Below are positions 20,095 through 32,055 of a DNA stretch of 64,000 bases, in pieces. The DNA is from Mermis nigrescens (Eukaryota; Nematoda; Enoplea; Mermithida; Mermithidae), in the NCBI GenBank assembly GCA_036768485.1, contig JAVLUZ010000822.1, forward strand, positions 177,300 through 241,299, given 5' to 3'. The notes beneath the pieces were generated by a model, which was given only the letters and a program-made list of their open reading frames with translations, was not told where the DNA came from and did not search any database. The position numbers and the translations under genes are program-made. The stretch's first letter is position 1; every line of letters starts with the position of its first letter.

Positions 20095-20300
20095 CTGGCA
20101 TACATGTACAATAGTGGGGTAGAGGGCATACCCCATCCAGAGTTAATCGCCCCCAATGATAACGCCTATTTCTGGCGAAAAGATGCGTTTTTCGGTCATT
20201 TCTACGTGCTTTTTGCTATTTTCAGTCAAAAATTGGAATTTATTCAGCCTCCCACCTAAAAATGGCTGGGGAATCTAAATGGGCTGCAGCCTTATTCTAG
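20095..20300. mobile_element. Decayed family B copy in the 3' flank of ARF-GEF
   Basis: CATACATGTACAATAGTGGGG, then TTAATCGCCCCCAATGAT, then TCAAAAATTGGAATTTATTCAG follow the family B order. The right terminus is not preserved. It begins only about 15 bp after the stop codon. Confidence 0.45.
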
Positions 20301-20608
20301 TGGTTATGGATGGCGTATAAACATTCAATTCTGGGGGTCTATCGATTTTTGGGGCGTCTACCGTACTCTGGGTATGCAATCCTTCCCCACACCGATGTGT
20401 GCTAGGGAAACCCCTCCCAAAACTTGGAGCCGGTTCATGTATGCTTTCAGTGTCGTTAACTTTTCTGTTTTTATCTATCTTATCTGTATTTTTCTGTTTA
20501 CACCGTCGGATCGATACCGTTTTATTACGCTTGTATTTTTATGCTACACATTCCATTTTTTAGTAGATTTTATTGTTCTTGAGACCTAGTGCAATTTTGG
20601 GATAGGAG

Positions 20609-21053
20609 CAGTGTTTTTTTGTATTCGGCAAAGATTTTCCCGATGTTTTTTTTTGGGGGAGTGCTGCCTTTGTTCATGTACAATGATTTTTGGAAGGCAA
20701 AAACTGCAAAAAATAAAAGGTTTGAAATTCGCAAAAATTTTCGGCGCTTCGGGCCGAAATGAGTAATTGGGTGTTATATATTCTTTTTAATGTCAGAAAT
20801 TGCATTTCAAAAGGAAAAATGTCAAATTTTTCCGCGTATCGCGCCGTTTTGAGACGATATTAGTGATTTTGCCCTAAGAAATCCAGAAATTAGCTAAAAT
20901 ACACTACCGAAGATCGAACAATTCTGTTTTTGCCCACTAAAATCCCTATTGTACCATATAGTACCCAAAAATTTGTGTGTACAAAATGTACAAAGACTTT
21001 TAGGGACCATCTTTGTACATGTACAAACGGACCGTGTACAAAAAAAAACACTG
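20609..21053. mobile_element. hAT-type MITE (family H), copy 2, perfect 8-bp duplication
   Basis: The 445-bp element has ends CAGTGTTTTTTTGTA and TACAAAAAAAAACACTG, flanked by GATAGGAG on both sides (20601-20608 and 21054-21061). The CAGTG start and 8-bp duplication fit hAT. The interior has paired TTTGTACATGTACAAA-type palindromes near each end and a GGCGCTTCGGGCC hairpin near 20743. Confidence 0.88.
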
Positions 21054-21736
21054 GATAGGAGCCCGGTATCTCTTTTCATCAACCCGATAAATTAAAACGG
21101 TTTTGTTTGCACTAAATCGCAATTTACGCGAGAACTTTATCTGAATTGGAAGGTTTTTTCAGTTTCTTCTTTAAAGACGAATTAAGTGTAAAACGTGCGA
21201 TTTTGCTTTGCTATTCTGCAAAAAAATGGTGCAAGTGAAAAACGAAAAACTATCCTCATAGTCAAAGAAAACGAAAGTGCGACATATTAAAAACTGCCCA
21301 TTGTATCGCTGCTCCTAAATTCGGTGGAGCCCAAAAATTTTCAAAGGTTAATAAAATGGTGAAAAATTGATAGTGGCAAAAATACCATTTTTATATTTAT
21401 TTATCATTTAGCTTCATCTAATAATATCAGAAAATCCCGAATAATAGGAAAATTTTTGAATTTTAATTTGTATGTTGGGCCTCTCGGATTATGCTGGGGC
21501 TGCAGTCAAACCGTACTGCCACGTCCTTGCGTGTTAGCGGCACGTAAATTTCTTTAATTTACATTGTGTGCAGCTTTATTTTAACTTTGCTCGCAGCTTT
21601 ATCGAGGTGTTCTGATTTTACCGTTTTGTAATATTTTTTTAACTTCTGTCTTCTACATAAATGCATTGTTCTTTGCGTCGTAATCGCAATTTTATTTTCC
21701 TCTGCCTGCATAATGCTAGTCGGTTAACATAACAGT

Positions 21737-21995
21737 CACACCTGGGCGTGGTGGGTTTGGGGGGTACGCACCCCCCCAGAAACCAAATTACCCCCCCCAG
21801 AAATCAAAATACCCCCAGAATTCAATTTTTGAAATTTTTTTCGTCTTTTTCGCACTTTTTTGATGCCAATGGATAGTGCTAGATGAGAAACGTCGAAAAA
21901 TGGTGTTTTTATCGCCATATCACCATTTTTAAGGCCATTTTTTGACCTTCAAAAAATCTTGCATCCCCCCAGAATTTTCTTGCTGCCAACGTATG
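21737..21995 (-). mobile_element. Family A MITE, perfect 8-bp duplication
   Basis: A 259-bp copy from CACACCTGGGCGTGG to GCTGCCAACGTATG, flanked by ATAACAGT at 21729-21736 and 21996-22003. Confidence 0.9.
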
Positions 21996-22642
21996 ATAAC
22001 AGTCTTTTTAGGATTTGATTCCCAGAATGACTGATGTGACTCACTATCGGATGCAGGAAAAAAATTTTTGAGGGGGCGGTCCGAAAATTTGAAGTCAGAT
22101 ATCTCGAGGACCTCGAGGAAACTGACGAAAATGGAGGCATTTTTGGGTCAAAAAATTTCGCTCCTTTTATACTCACATGCAAGGAATATATCGTTCAAGC
22201 TATCTACGCAACTGATTTCTGATCATCGAATCCATGCATCGTTTGTTAACCTCGATGTTTGTAATCGATCTTTGTGCTTTGCAAAGAAAACAACATGGAG
22301 AATGAATCATTGGGCGTTAAGCGCCGGAAACATTTGGCATGTTCTCCGTGTTTATTTCATATTTGACCTCTTTTGAGCGATTTAGTGGACATGAACTAGA
22401 TGTAAGTACATTAACAATGAATCCTGCGCGAAGCGCTGGAAAATTTTGTATTCAGTAGCCTAAAAGTACCCTAAAATCCTGCTTCAGCAAAGTTTTGGAT
22501 GCGCTCAGAGAATTTTTCATTTTTTCCTCCGGGGAATTTTGTCAGAAAAAATTTTTCTCCATTTAGGGGATAGGGTGGTTTCGCCCCACGGGTTAGATTA
22601 CATATTTATACATAACCCGGTCATTTGATTTTGGATTCTAAG

Positions 22643-22894
22643 CATACGTGGGCAGCAAGAAAATTCTGGGGGGTGCAAGATTTTTCAAAGGTCAAAAAAT
22701 TGCCTTAAAAATGTTGGTATGGCGAAAAAACACCATTTTCCGACGTTTCTCATTGAGCACTATCCATTGGCATCAAAAAATTGCGAAAAAAACGAAAAAA
22801 TTTCAAAAATTGAATTATGGGGGTATTTTGATTTCTGGGGGGTATTTTAGTTTCTCGGGGGTGCATACCCCCAAACCCCCCACGCCCAGGTGTG
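22643..22894 (+). mobile_element. Family A MITE
   Basis: A 252-bp near-consensus copy from CATACGTGGGCAGCAAG to CACGCCCAGGTGTG. The flanks ATTCTAAG and ATTTTAAG agree at 7 of 8. Confidence 0.9.
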
Positions 22895-24200
22895 ATTTTA
22901 AGAGAATGCAAGAAACACCCTCACTTTTACAGCTGGGCACCTGGATTGACGCGATCAAAAAACTCCTGCAGGGAAAACAATAAATAATAATGGCTCGGCG
23001 CGAACGAGCAAATCATTTTGACGTTTTTTGTCTTTTTGAATTCAATTTTCTGAACACAAATATTGCACCTGTAAAATCAACAAAATTTCGGGAGTCATAT
23101 GCCCCCACACGTGGGCGTGGTGAGTTGGAGGAATGCACCCCCAGAAGGCCGAATACCCCCCTCCCCAAAGAAAAACCGAAATAACCACCAGAGCTCAATT
23201 TTTAAAATTTGAAAAATTGTCGAACCGGCACCAATTAGCGTTTTTAGATGCGATGCTGGAGCATCATAACGAAAATGATGATTCGGTGCAAAATTTTTGA
23301 CGTTTTAGCAATCTTTAGCTCAATTTTGGGCGCATTCCAACGTATATCTGTTGCTCAAAAGATATTCAAAAAAGGTTTCCTGGGGTGGCCGTTGCTCCTT
23401 AGATCCGCGCCTAATGTGTCTGATGACCCTCGCAGAATTTTATTTTTCTGAAAACCTCCATGAAATATACTGTTCTAATTGTTTAAAGCGATTCTTTGGC
23501 TCGAAACGACCATATACAATATACTGCTGTGGATCAATTTCAGTGCAACTAGTTGAAAAAAGCACCTCAGACAACTTTTTTGCGACTGATCTTCTTGGAC
23601 TGGTTGGTTAGTACTTACCTACTTATTGTACCAATACGGGGGGTGGGCTGAATTTGCAAATCTTAATTCTGGCTGAGTGTGACTGATTCGTCAATTAAGC
23701 ATCAATTAAATATTTTAATGGCAGCATATAGCACTTTTTATTTATCTTTCTATCTTGCTTACACACTTTACAATGAAACTGGATCTATAGGTACGTACGT
23801 AATAGTTCTGAATGAAAACGCTGTACTTTATATACTGTTCCACACAACTTGCGCATGGATCACAATTATTGAGTGTTATCGGTTAGGAAATCGGTTTAAA
23901 CTGTAGCAATAATAATACTGTGCATATCGATTGATTAGCGCACTAAGTTTTACTAAGCAAGATCCTTTCAATGTCAGTTTTCTAAAACCTTTTTTTGTAG
24001 CTGCTCGTTTGAATGTTGAGAATTGATTGCCATGCGCGTGGTCTCGTGATAAATAATAGATTTTGAATTCATATCCAAACAGATTGGTGGTCTGTTAAAT
24101 GAATAAAAAGTTCAAGTTTTCATTTCATGCTTTATCGATTAGTCATAATTTTGAGAAATAGGTTGAAAGTTATAGATTTCGGATTTAGGGTTTATCACCA
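22895..24200. other. Intergenic, no supported gene
   Basis: Holds a decayed family A right end near 23100-23200 and a 75-codon hydrophobic open frame at 23679-23906 (AAYSTFYLSFYLAYTLYNETGS) with a GTACGT donor-like site inside. Membrane-like composition alone is not enough to call a gene. Confidence 0.3.
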
Positions 24201-24266
24201 TACATGGGCAGCAGCCGAATTCTGGGAGTCTGAGTGGCGTAAAACTGGCGGAAATCCTAAGGAAAG

Positions 24267-24680
24267 CAGGCACGTAGCTGGCCGTCCTATTTTGGGGGAC
24301 CAACACCAATTTTGGGGGTCCCGGGGTCCAAAAAGGCCAAAAATAGCATAAAATGACGTGTAAAATATCCTATTTTCCGGTTTTTTCTAAATTTTGGGGG
24401 GTTTGAACCATACGTGGGCAGCAAGGAAATTCTGGGGGTGCAAGATTTTTTGAAGGTCAAAAAATGGCCTTAAAAATGGTGGTATGGCGATAAAAACACC
24501 ATTTTTCGACGTTTCCCATCAAGCACTATCCATTGGCATCAAAAAATTGCGAAAAAAACGAAAAAAATTTTCAAAAATTGAATTGTGGGGGGATATTTTG
24601 GTTTCTGGGGGGTGCATACCCCAAACCCCCCACGCCCAGGTGTGGTTTGAAGCCCCCATTCCCCCAGAGCTACGTGCCTG
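24267..24680. mobile_element. hAT-type MITE (family G) with nested family A copy
   Basis: The outer element has ends CAGGCACGTAGCT and AGCTACGTGCCTG, the same family as 1578-1740, with flanks AAGGAAAG and AAGAAGAG (6 of 8). Inside it, 24409-24644 is a + family A copy flanked by GTTTGAAC and GTTTGAAG. This gives an order of insertion: G first, A later. Confidence 0.8.
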
Positions 24681-25118
24681 AAGAAGAGATGCAAAAAATT
24701 CAATTCTGCGAATGAAACAGGTCAACTTCCCGTCATCCATTACTTGAAATTCGTCCATTTCTTTAAGCAGTCACTTCGTCTGTACCCATTCGTTGGCGAA
24801 TTTTTATTTTCTCTAGTCTGCTGTCATAGATGACGTGATTCTATTTATTTTATGAGTCGGTAGGTATCTAGCAGCTACCGTCTGTAGCACTTCTTTTTTA
24901 TATTTCCTCGTCCGCAACTATCTATTTTTCCTTTATTGTCTTGATTTTGCCGCATTTCTCATTTGATTTTTCTCTGTGATGTAATGCCGATTACTGCGAG
25001 TTTAAATTATTTCATTTTATATGTAAAAAATGAAATTCTGTACATTAGATAAAAGCAGCAGTATGTACCTGCTGCACACGTACATACATGGGACTTGGGA
25101 GCAATTAAATATCCGATC

Positions 25119-25646
25119 ATTCATGGGCAGCACCAAAATTCTGGGGTGTCAGGATAGAGTAAATCATCAAAAATGTTACTCAAAATAAAATTCTGGGGTC
25201 TACAGTGATCTGTGGGGGTATTTCAACTTCCGAGGTCCAACCTCCCTCCCCCACGCCCATGTATGGGTCCGATCCGATGGGGCAAAATAGCTAAGATTAG
25301 TACCAAAAATGCAAATCTGGGGGTATCGGTTTTCGAGGAGCGTTTCAGATTCTCCTGGATCCAGTTCAGACCATAGCATCACACCTGGGCGTGGGGGTTT
25401 GAGGGGGTATGCACCCCCCAGAAACCAAAATACCTCCCCCCCAGAAATCAAAATACCCCCCCCCCAGAATTCAATTTTTGAAAATTTTTTCGCTTCTTTC
25501 GCAATTTTTTGATGCCAATGGATAGTGCTTGATGAAAAACGTCGAAAAATGGTGTTTTTATCACCATACCACCATTTTTAAGGCCATTTTTTGACCTTCA
25601 AAAAAATCTTGCACCCCCCCCAGAAATTTCTTGCTGCCCACGTATG
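25119..25646. mobile_element. Two family A copies, one with perfect duplication
   Basis: 25119-25265 is a short, internally deleted + copy (CATGGGCAGCACC to CGCCCATGTATG). 25380-25646 is a 267-bp - copy from CACACCTGGGCGTGG to GCCCACGTATG, flanked by CATAGCAT on both sides (25372-25379 and 25647-25654). Confidence 0.85.
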
Positions 25647-25699
25647 CATAGCATGGCCGGTTTGAGGGAGGAGTAACTTTTTAGGCCACCGAGTGATGT

Positions 25700-25860
25700 A
25701 AAACATCCAAATTTTCACCCAGATCCAGATAAAGATCGGGTTCAGATTTTCTGGCAGATCCAGAATCGAAAATAACCAGATCCAGATCGTTTTGCCAGAT
25801 CAAAGTTTAAAACGATCCAGATACACATCCAGATAAAAATATTTTTGTGCAGCAATTTGT
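25700..25860. repeat. (CCAGAT)n-rich repeat, copy 1
   Basis: Irregular CCAGATCCAGAT hexamers with the block AGATCGGGTTCAGATTTTC, shared with 30235-30360. This is probably the arm region of a hAT-like element (GTGATGTAAAACATCC at the left), but the termini are not secure. Confidence 0.6.
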
Positions 25861-26223
25861 ATTGCTAAAAAGGAGGGCGTAAAGCGCCCGAGCCCACATG
25901 GATTGGGAGTTCTCGGGTGGCGGGACTAAGTTAATAGCCCCAGAGGGGTTCTGGGGCATTTTAGAGCTTTTACATAAAAATGATATCAGTAAAAATTGTC
26001 TAAAAAGTAAAAGATCGCGAGTTTAGACTTTTACCAATGGGCATGAGTCAACCAAAAGACAGTGTAGTCTGCTTTTTACAAAAACGACATCAATCCAAAT
26101 TAAGAATGCAATTTTTTTAAACACTGCTGCTAAAATTATCATCACTCGTGAATACTTATCGTACTGTTTGAAATTTCCTTTCTGTCTCACAGACATCAAC
26201 AACAATTTTAATCAATAAATAAT

Positions 26224-26466
26224 TCAAATTTCAAAAATTTCAATAAAATGTTGGTTCATTTTCAACAAGGTAATATTTTTTAAATTGGTATCTTTCAATC
26301 TGTTTCGACGTCCCAAACACGACAATCCTGCGGCTGAGAAGGCCCTTTTAACGGAAGCGGAGGATGCAGGAACTGAAAGAAGATTGCACGCGATATCGGA
26401 CAATCTTTTGTGCGTATGTTGATGTAGACACCAAAATTGGAAAACGTCGGTATCCGGAGCTAGCAT
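26224..26466 (-). pseudogene. hAT transposase C-terminal dimerisation domain remnant
   Basis: The 80-codon frame reads MLAPDTDVFQFW, then RLSDIACNLLSVPASSASV, then KRAFSAAGL, then RRNRL, and ends in a stop. FW...LS.IA..LLSVPASSAS.ERAFSAAG is the signature of the hAT C-terminal dimerisation domain; here Glu of ERAF is Lys. The frame is closed by a stop a few codons upstream and no catalytic part is present, so it is a truncated, dead copy. It is the only visible transposase coding trace that could relate to the many hAT-type MITEs here. Confidence 0.85.
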
Positions 26467-27163
26467 TATTTCCGGCGTGTATGTAAAGAAGAGTTATAAA
26501 AAATGAATGCTTCTAAACAGTACTGTTTATGAACAGCAAACTTTATGAAACGAGTATTATACTCAGAATAAGGGACTAACGTTTTGTGAGAATTAGGAAA
26601 AACTAAAAAAATTAAAATTAGCTAAAAATCATAAATATTTGATGATTTTTTAAAATTATAATTTAGGCAAATGGCAGTGTAAATCTGGCTGTGAGAATCT
26701 CCGTTTTTCGCTTTGTAAAAATTTATAAAACGACACTAGCATTATGGTATGTAAAAAACATATAGCCTGGAATTAATAAGAAAACAGTGAGGCAACCTTT
26801 AAAAAATTACTTGGGAGTGACATATTGGGCGAACTATTCCGGCAATACGTAGATAAAAACAGTTTAAAACTAAATAAAATTCAAATAATTTTCATTTTAC
26901 GCCATATGGGTATTTTCGTAATCATTATCAAACTCAGCCGTGTTTCCAACTTTGTTGGCATCAGCCTCGATAAAGTTTATGCCAGTATCTACACAAAAAA
27001 ATTGAAATTTTTTTTTAAATTTTTAGGAATATTTTCTAGAAACTGGTTTCCGGGCAGTGATTTCGTTGTTTCTAAACAATGCAACTGCTAATTAATTTAA
27101 ATTAATCAATTTTTCCCAATTTCCCGATGTTACTGCCTTCACTTTAGCCGATTTCACGGTGTG

Positions 27164-27640
27164 CATAAGTGGGCAGCACCTAAATTCTGGGGAGGGGGGT
27201 GAAAAAATTTTCAAAGGTCAAAAATGGTCTTAAAAGTAGTCGTATGCATACATGGGCAGCAAGAAAATTCTGGGGGGGGGGTCCAAGATTTTTTGAAGGT
27301 CAAAAAAATGGCCTTAAAAATGGTGATATGGCGATAAAAACACCATTTTTCGACGTTTCTCATCAAGCACTATCCATTGGCATCAAAAAATTGCGAAAAA
27401 AACAAAAAAAAATTTCAAAAATTGATTTCTGGGGGGTCTTTTGATTTCTGGGGGGCTCTTTTGGTTTCTGGGGGGGGTCCAGACCCCCCCCACGCCCATG
27501 TGTGGTCGTATGGCTAAAAAACACCATTTTTCGACGTTTCTCATCGAGCACTATCCAATGGCATCAAAAAATCGCTAGAAAAGCAAAAAAATTTCAAAAT
27601 TTGAATTCTGGGGCCCCCTAACCCCCCACGCCCATGTGTG
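27164..27640 (+). mobile_element. Family A MITE nested inside another family A MITE
   Basis: The inner copy 27247-27504 (CATACATGGGCAGC to GCCCATGTGTG) is flanked by a perfect GTCGTATG duplication (27239-27246 and 27505-27512) that is itself family A sequence. The outer copy starts CATAAGTGGGCAGCACC and ends GCCCATGTGTG, with flanks ACGGTGTG and GCGGTGTG (7 of 8). Removing the inner copy restores an outer element of about 211 bp. Confidence 0.88.
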
Positions 27641-27993
27641 GCGGTGTGTGCATGTACCAAAAACTCAAAAATTGGGAATTTTCGCACCCAAAAAAACCCA
27701 AAACCCAGCTTGTGCCAACTCTGCTGATGGTAGATAATAAATCTGAAAGGTTGAAGTGTACAGCAAGGGAAATAGTCGAAGTAAGCATGACTAAAAATTC
27801 AACAAAATTGAGGCATGAAAAATGTAAAAATTTACATCAGCTTTGATTGACTTTATAAACGAAACAGCATTAAATTTTCATAGGAACCTAAGATGTCTTG
27901 AATTTGGCAACATTGTAGTTAAACAGGAAAAACAAATGCTTATTTCGATCGTTTGTAAGAAAGCAAAGGTGTATTATTTCAGAGGGATATCAC

Positions 27994-28788
27994 CACACCT
28001 GGGCGTGGGGGTATGCACCCCCAGAAACAAAAATACTCCCCCCAGAAATTAAAATACCCCCCTACAGAATTCGAGTTTTTAAAATTAAAATTTTTCGTTT
28101 TTTCGCAATTTTTTAATGCCAATGGATAGTGCTTGATGAGAAACGTCGAAAAATGGTGTTTTTATCGCCATACCACCATAGCAAGGAAATTCTGGGGGGG
28201 GGGATGCAAGATTTTTTTGAAGGTCGAAAAATGGCCTTAAAAATGGTGGTATGGCGATAAAAACACCATTTTTCGACGTTTCTCATCAAGCACTATCCAT
28301 TGGCATCAAAAATTTGCGAAAAAAACGAAAAAAATTTTCAAAAATTGAATTCTGGGGGGGGGGGTATTTTGATTTCTGGGGGAGGGGGTATTTTGGTTTC
28401 TGGGGGTGTGCATACCACACCTGGGCGTGGGGGGTATGCACCCCCCCCCCCAGAAACCAAAATACTCCCCCCAGAAATCAAAATACCCCCCAGAATTCAA
28501 TTTTTGAAAATTTTTTTGTTTTTTTCGCAATTTTTTGTTGCCAAGGGATAGTGCTTGATGAGAAACGTCGAAAAATGGTGTTTTTATCGCCATACCACCA
28601 TTTTTAAGGCCATTTTTCGACCTTCAAAAAAATCTTGCACCCCCACCCCGGAATTTTCTTGCTGCCCACGTATGATGCATACCCCCCCCAAACCCCCACG
28701 CCCAGGTGTGCATACCACCATTTTTAAGGCCATTTTTCGACCTTCAAAGAATCTTGCACCCCCAGAATTTTCTTGCTGCCCACGTATG
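27994..28788. mobile_element. Three family A MITEs nested in one another
   Basis: The outer - copy is 27994-28788 (CACACCTGGGCG to GCCCACGTATG; flanks GATATCAC and AATATAAC). The middle + copy 28177-28710 is flanked by CATACCAC on both sides (28169-28176, 28711-28718), a perfect duplication of outer-element sequence. The inner - copy 28416-28674 is flanked by GTGCATAC and ATGCATAC (7 of 8), within the middle copy. The middle copy has lost a few bases at its left terminus. Confidence 0.85.
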
Positions 28789-29342
28789 AATATAACTGTC
28801 AAGATACATTATCTAACAACACAAAATACAATACTATAAAGAAAGCTGCTTAATTTCAATTCAACAAAGAAAAACGCTGTTACATTTCATAAAAAATGAC
28901 AGATGCACCTACTAAAACCATACAAGTACAGCAAAGAAATTCTGGGGGTCAAGGTCAAATTTTTTTTCAAACATCAAAAAAGCAATAAAAATGGCCCATG
29001 GGCAGTAAAAACATTGTTTTTAGACGATTCTCGATGTCGCGCATCTACTGAAACGACTTTTTCAACAAAAATAATTCGAAAAAAATTAAAAAGTTTTCCA
29101 TTTTCAGGCAAAAAAGTCTCTCAAAGGTCAATTCTGATGATCATTTATGTGAAAAAACAACCTTCAGTACATTTTTATCACGTAAGTCACTTTTCTGCAG
29201 AGCTTTGAAATATTTTGCTCAAACCAAAAAATTATGGAGGGTCAGTGGCACTTTTTGGCCATTCTGGGGGAGGGTCAGCCTGGATCTGGGGGTCAAAACC
29301 CCCAGCAGACCCTCCAACCCCACGTGCATGTAAGGCTGTAAC

Positions 29343-30146
29343 TAGTGTTGTAAAAGATATCTTTATCTTTATCTTTTTAGCAAGATAAAGATAAAGATAT
29401 TTTTATCTTTATCTTGACGATTTATCTATTTTATCTTTATCTTTATCTTTTTGATAAGAATTTATCTTGCAAAAAAATAACATTTGAACATAAGTTAGCA
29501 TGTAATCCAAAATACAGATTAGACGTGAAATACGTTTAGACCCATTCAAGTTCTGTTGTAATATTAGTGCGGCCTAAACTATTGCCTGTATATCAACCTA
29601 AGTAAGCGGGAGTGATACCGATCTAAGCTGGAGTACTACTACTAGCCCCACGCCAATCTAAGTTCAAGCCTAGGAAACACAGAGAAGTTTGAAAAAATCA
29701 ATAACTGTTGCGACTATACTTTGTACAGGCGCACAGAGCAGGGTTTTGATGCTTGTGAAAAGAAAGAACTGATTTGCTGTCAGCCAGTAGTAGTAGTAGT
29801 ACGTGGGACAATCAGATACTGCAGGAAACCCCCAAACCTACACTTATGTGTGCTTAATGCCTGTCACCTCTTTGATCTCATGTGTAAAAATTAGGGCATT
29901 CAGTTGGCTGCTTTACATCACCCACTCTCGTTTATTGCACTTCACAAACAACATTCTCCTGGGTCCAGGCAACCATATTTACACATGTACACTTTATTTT
30001 TATCTTTATCTTTTTGGTTCCTTTATCTTGCAAATTATCTTTATCTTTCTTAATTTTTTATCTTTATCTTTATCTTTTAGATTTTAAAATTTCAACTTTA
30101 TCTTTATCTTTTATCTTGCAAAAAATCCTTATCTTTTACAACACTA
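29343..30146. mobile_element. hAT-type element with (TTATCT)n arms, perfect 8-bp duplication
   Basis: Inverted ends TAGTGTTGTAAAAGATA and ATCTTTTACAACACTA, flanked by GCTGTAAC on both sides (29335-29342 and 30147-30154). Both arms, about 29350-29470 and 29990-30130, are TTATCT/AGATAA hexamer arrays. The 804-bp interior has no transposase frame. Confidence 0.9.
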
Positions 30147-30234
30147 GCTGTAACTACTAAGGCAACCTACCTACAGTAAATCATAAACAGAAAGAATACC
30201 ATCGCGCAAAAATAACTTTCTGATCTGCTTAACC

Positions 30235-30360
30235 AGATACAGCTTGACTAAACAGATCCAGATAAAGATCGGGTTCTGATTTTCTGGCAGATCCAGTGCA
30301 GAAAATATCCAGATCCAGATTATCTGGATAAAAAGATCAGATCCAGATGATCTTTTACAC
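30235..30360. repeat. (CCAGAT)n-rich repeat, copy 2
   Basis: Shares the order CAGATCCAGATAAAGATCGG then TTTTCTGGCAGATCCAG with 25700-25860. It ends in GATGATCTTTTACAC, like the arm-terminus junction of the neighbouring hAT element. Confidence 0.6.
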
Positions 30361-30566
30361 GAATCACCTTAGAAACTGGTATGAGTGTTAAAGAAGCTTT
30401 AGAGTACGTTATTATACAGTTTCTGGTTAATTTAATGTAGTTTTGAAAAGATTCTTCGGTTTTTATCCGTATGTGTGACTTTCACTGTCCCCAAAAAATT
30501 TCTCATTTTTCCATTTGGAGGTCTAAACCCCATCCCCCACACGCATGTCTGGTCGGAACTACAGAC

Positions 30567-31055
30567 CAAAGGTGCACAGCATGGCCCACCTGGGAAGTCA
30601 GGAATCGAGCTTTTTAGGGCAAGATGAGCTCAAAAACTGGTACAAGCGCTAAAATAGTGTTTACCTTATTAAACACACTTTGTGGTCAAAGGCACTTTTG
30701 AAGAAAATTTTCAATTTCCATTAATTTTTGGCCTTCAGTTTGCCTAACTTTCCTCAAACATTTATCATTTTTCCATCCAGGGAGGTCTAGACCACAGGTG
30801 CACAGCATGGCTGAACTGGGGGGGGTAAAAAATTGAGCCTATTTTGGGCCAAAATGACCTCAAAAACTGGTTTAAGCGCTAAAATAACGTATAAAACTAC
30901 GTTATGACACAATTTTCGGTCAGTTTAAAGCACTTGAAAAGATTTACAATTTTCATCCGTTTTTGGCCTTCATTTCGCCTCATTTTCCCCAAAAATTTTT
31001 TATTTTTTTTGGGTGGTCAGGGCTCGAACCCCCCCCCCCACGTGCATGTCTGTTC
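30567..31055. mobile_element. Two tandem family C copies
   Basis: About 30567-30789 and 30796-31055 each begin near GGTGCACAGCATGGC, continue with AAATGACCTCAAAAACTGGT and GCGCTAAAATA, and the second ends at CACGTGCATGTCTG. Family C recurs at about 40872, 43930, 45866 and 62891. Confidence 0.65.
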
Positions 31056-31208
31056 TGACCCTTGCACGCAACAGAAAACTACCTATCCTCCTGAAAATTG
31101 TTATTTATGTGTGAAGTATGTAATATCTTTTCACCATTTTCATTAGGTAATTGAACATAAACATGATAATAGAGAAATCAGTTGGGCAATCATTTTTCTT
31201 ATGCGCAG

Positions 31209-31389
31209 ATTTTAGAATTTCATACGAAATGGTGTGCAACTCTAAAATTCAACGCTAAAAAATATTGCGAGGCGACTACAATCGTGTTCAATTCCATTAT
31301 CATGCGTTTATACAACGTATTACAAAATGAAATCGAAATCGCACTGAATAAAAGTAGACAATACAAAACTGCAAAGACGCTTTTTGCAG
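31209..31389 (+). CDS. Orphan candidate exon, unknown protein
   Basis: The acceptor is TTATGCGCAG and the donor GCAG/GTGAAT, with 60 open codons in between ending in phase 1. The peptide (ILEFHTKWCATLKFNAKKYC, then IIMRLYNVLQNEIEIALNK) looks helical and protein-like. I do not recognise the family, and no partner exon was found. It lies between the two host genes on the strand opposite to RUNX. Confidence 0.4.
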
Positions 31390-31595
31390 GTGAATATCAA
31401 ATTTTCGCACCTATTTTTGGGCAAAAAATCGGTTTATTAATCGTTTTGAGTGCTTTTAGCGACTATCTCAAAGTACTTATTCGTCATTTTTTGACTAATT
31501 TTGTTTAATTTAGAAAATGTTCAGTGCTCTCATGTTATAGAGCGAAAGAACAACGTCAGAAACGACAGTAAGTTGTGTGTCTGACGTGTACCCAC

Positions 31596-31809
31596 CACAC
31601 CTGGGCGTAGGGGGGTTTAACCAAAATACCCCCCAGAATTCAATTTTTGAATTTTTTTGTTTTTTTCGCAATTTTTTGATGCCAATGAATAGTGCTCGAT
31701 GAGAAACCTTGAAAAATGGTGTGTTTTCGCCGTACCACCATTTCTAAGGCCATTTTTTTGACCTTTGAAAAGTCTTGTAACCCCAGAATTTTGGTGCTGC
31801 CCACCTATG
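31596..31809 (-). mobile_element. Family A MITE, perfect 8-bp duplication
   Basis: A 214-bp copy from CACACCTGGGCGTAGG to GCCCACCTATG, flanked by GTACCCAC at 31588-31595 and 31810-31817. It has an internal deletion in the G-rich block. Confidence 0.9.
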
Positions 31810-31913
31810 GTACCCACCGTTTCCAGGCCCAATAAAGCTACTCGAGGAAAAATTTTTGGGGCTAACCCCCAGAATTTTCATGCTGAACTAATGCTCAACA
31901 AGCGGATTCTTAC

Positions 31914-32055
31914 GAATCAAAAGACCATCATACGCCAGTCTACATTCATATTCTTTGAATAAACAAATGAAATCATCAACTTTATAATAGCGAGTACCAG
32001 AACAAGCCAACAATGCCGTAAATATTGCGCAAGCGAAAGTAACTTGCACGTAACG
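31914..32055 (-). CDS. Weak candidate exon, hydrophobic then charged
   Basis: The - strand frame reads VQVTFACAIFTALLACSG, then RYYKVDDFICLFKEYECRL, up to a GTAAGA donor at 31913. The acceptor (GTGCAAG near 32055) is poor and there is no in-frame ATG. It could be chance. If real it would be a membrane or signal-anchor segment of an unidentified gene. Confidence 0.25.

Noticed and set aside
27164..28788. Possible CRISPR-like or direct-repeat array
   Set aside because: The repeats are whole MITE copies in both orientations with 8-bp duplications, with no regular spacers, in a eukaryotic context.
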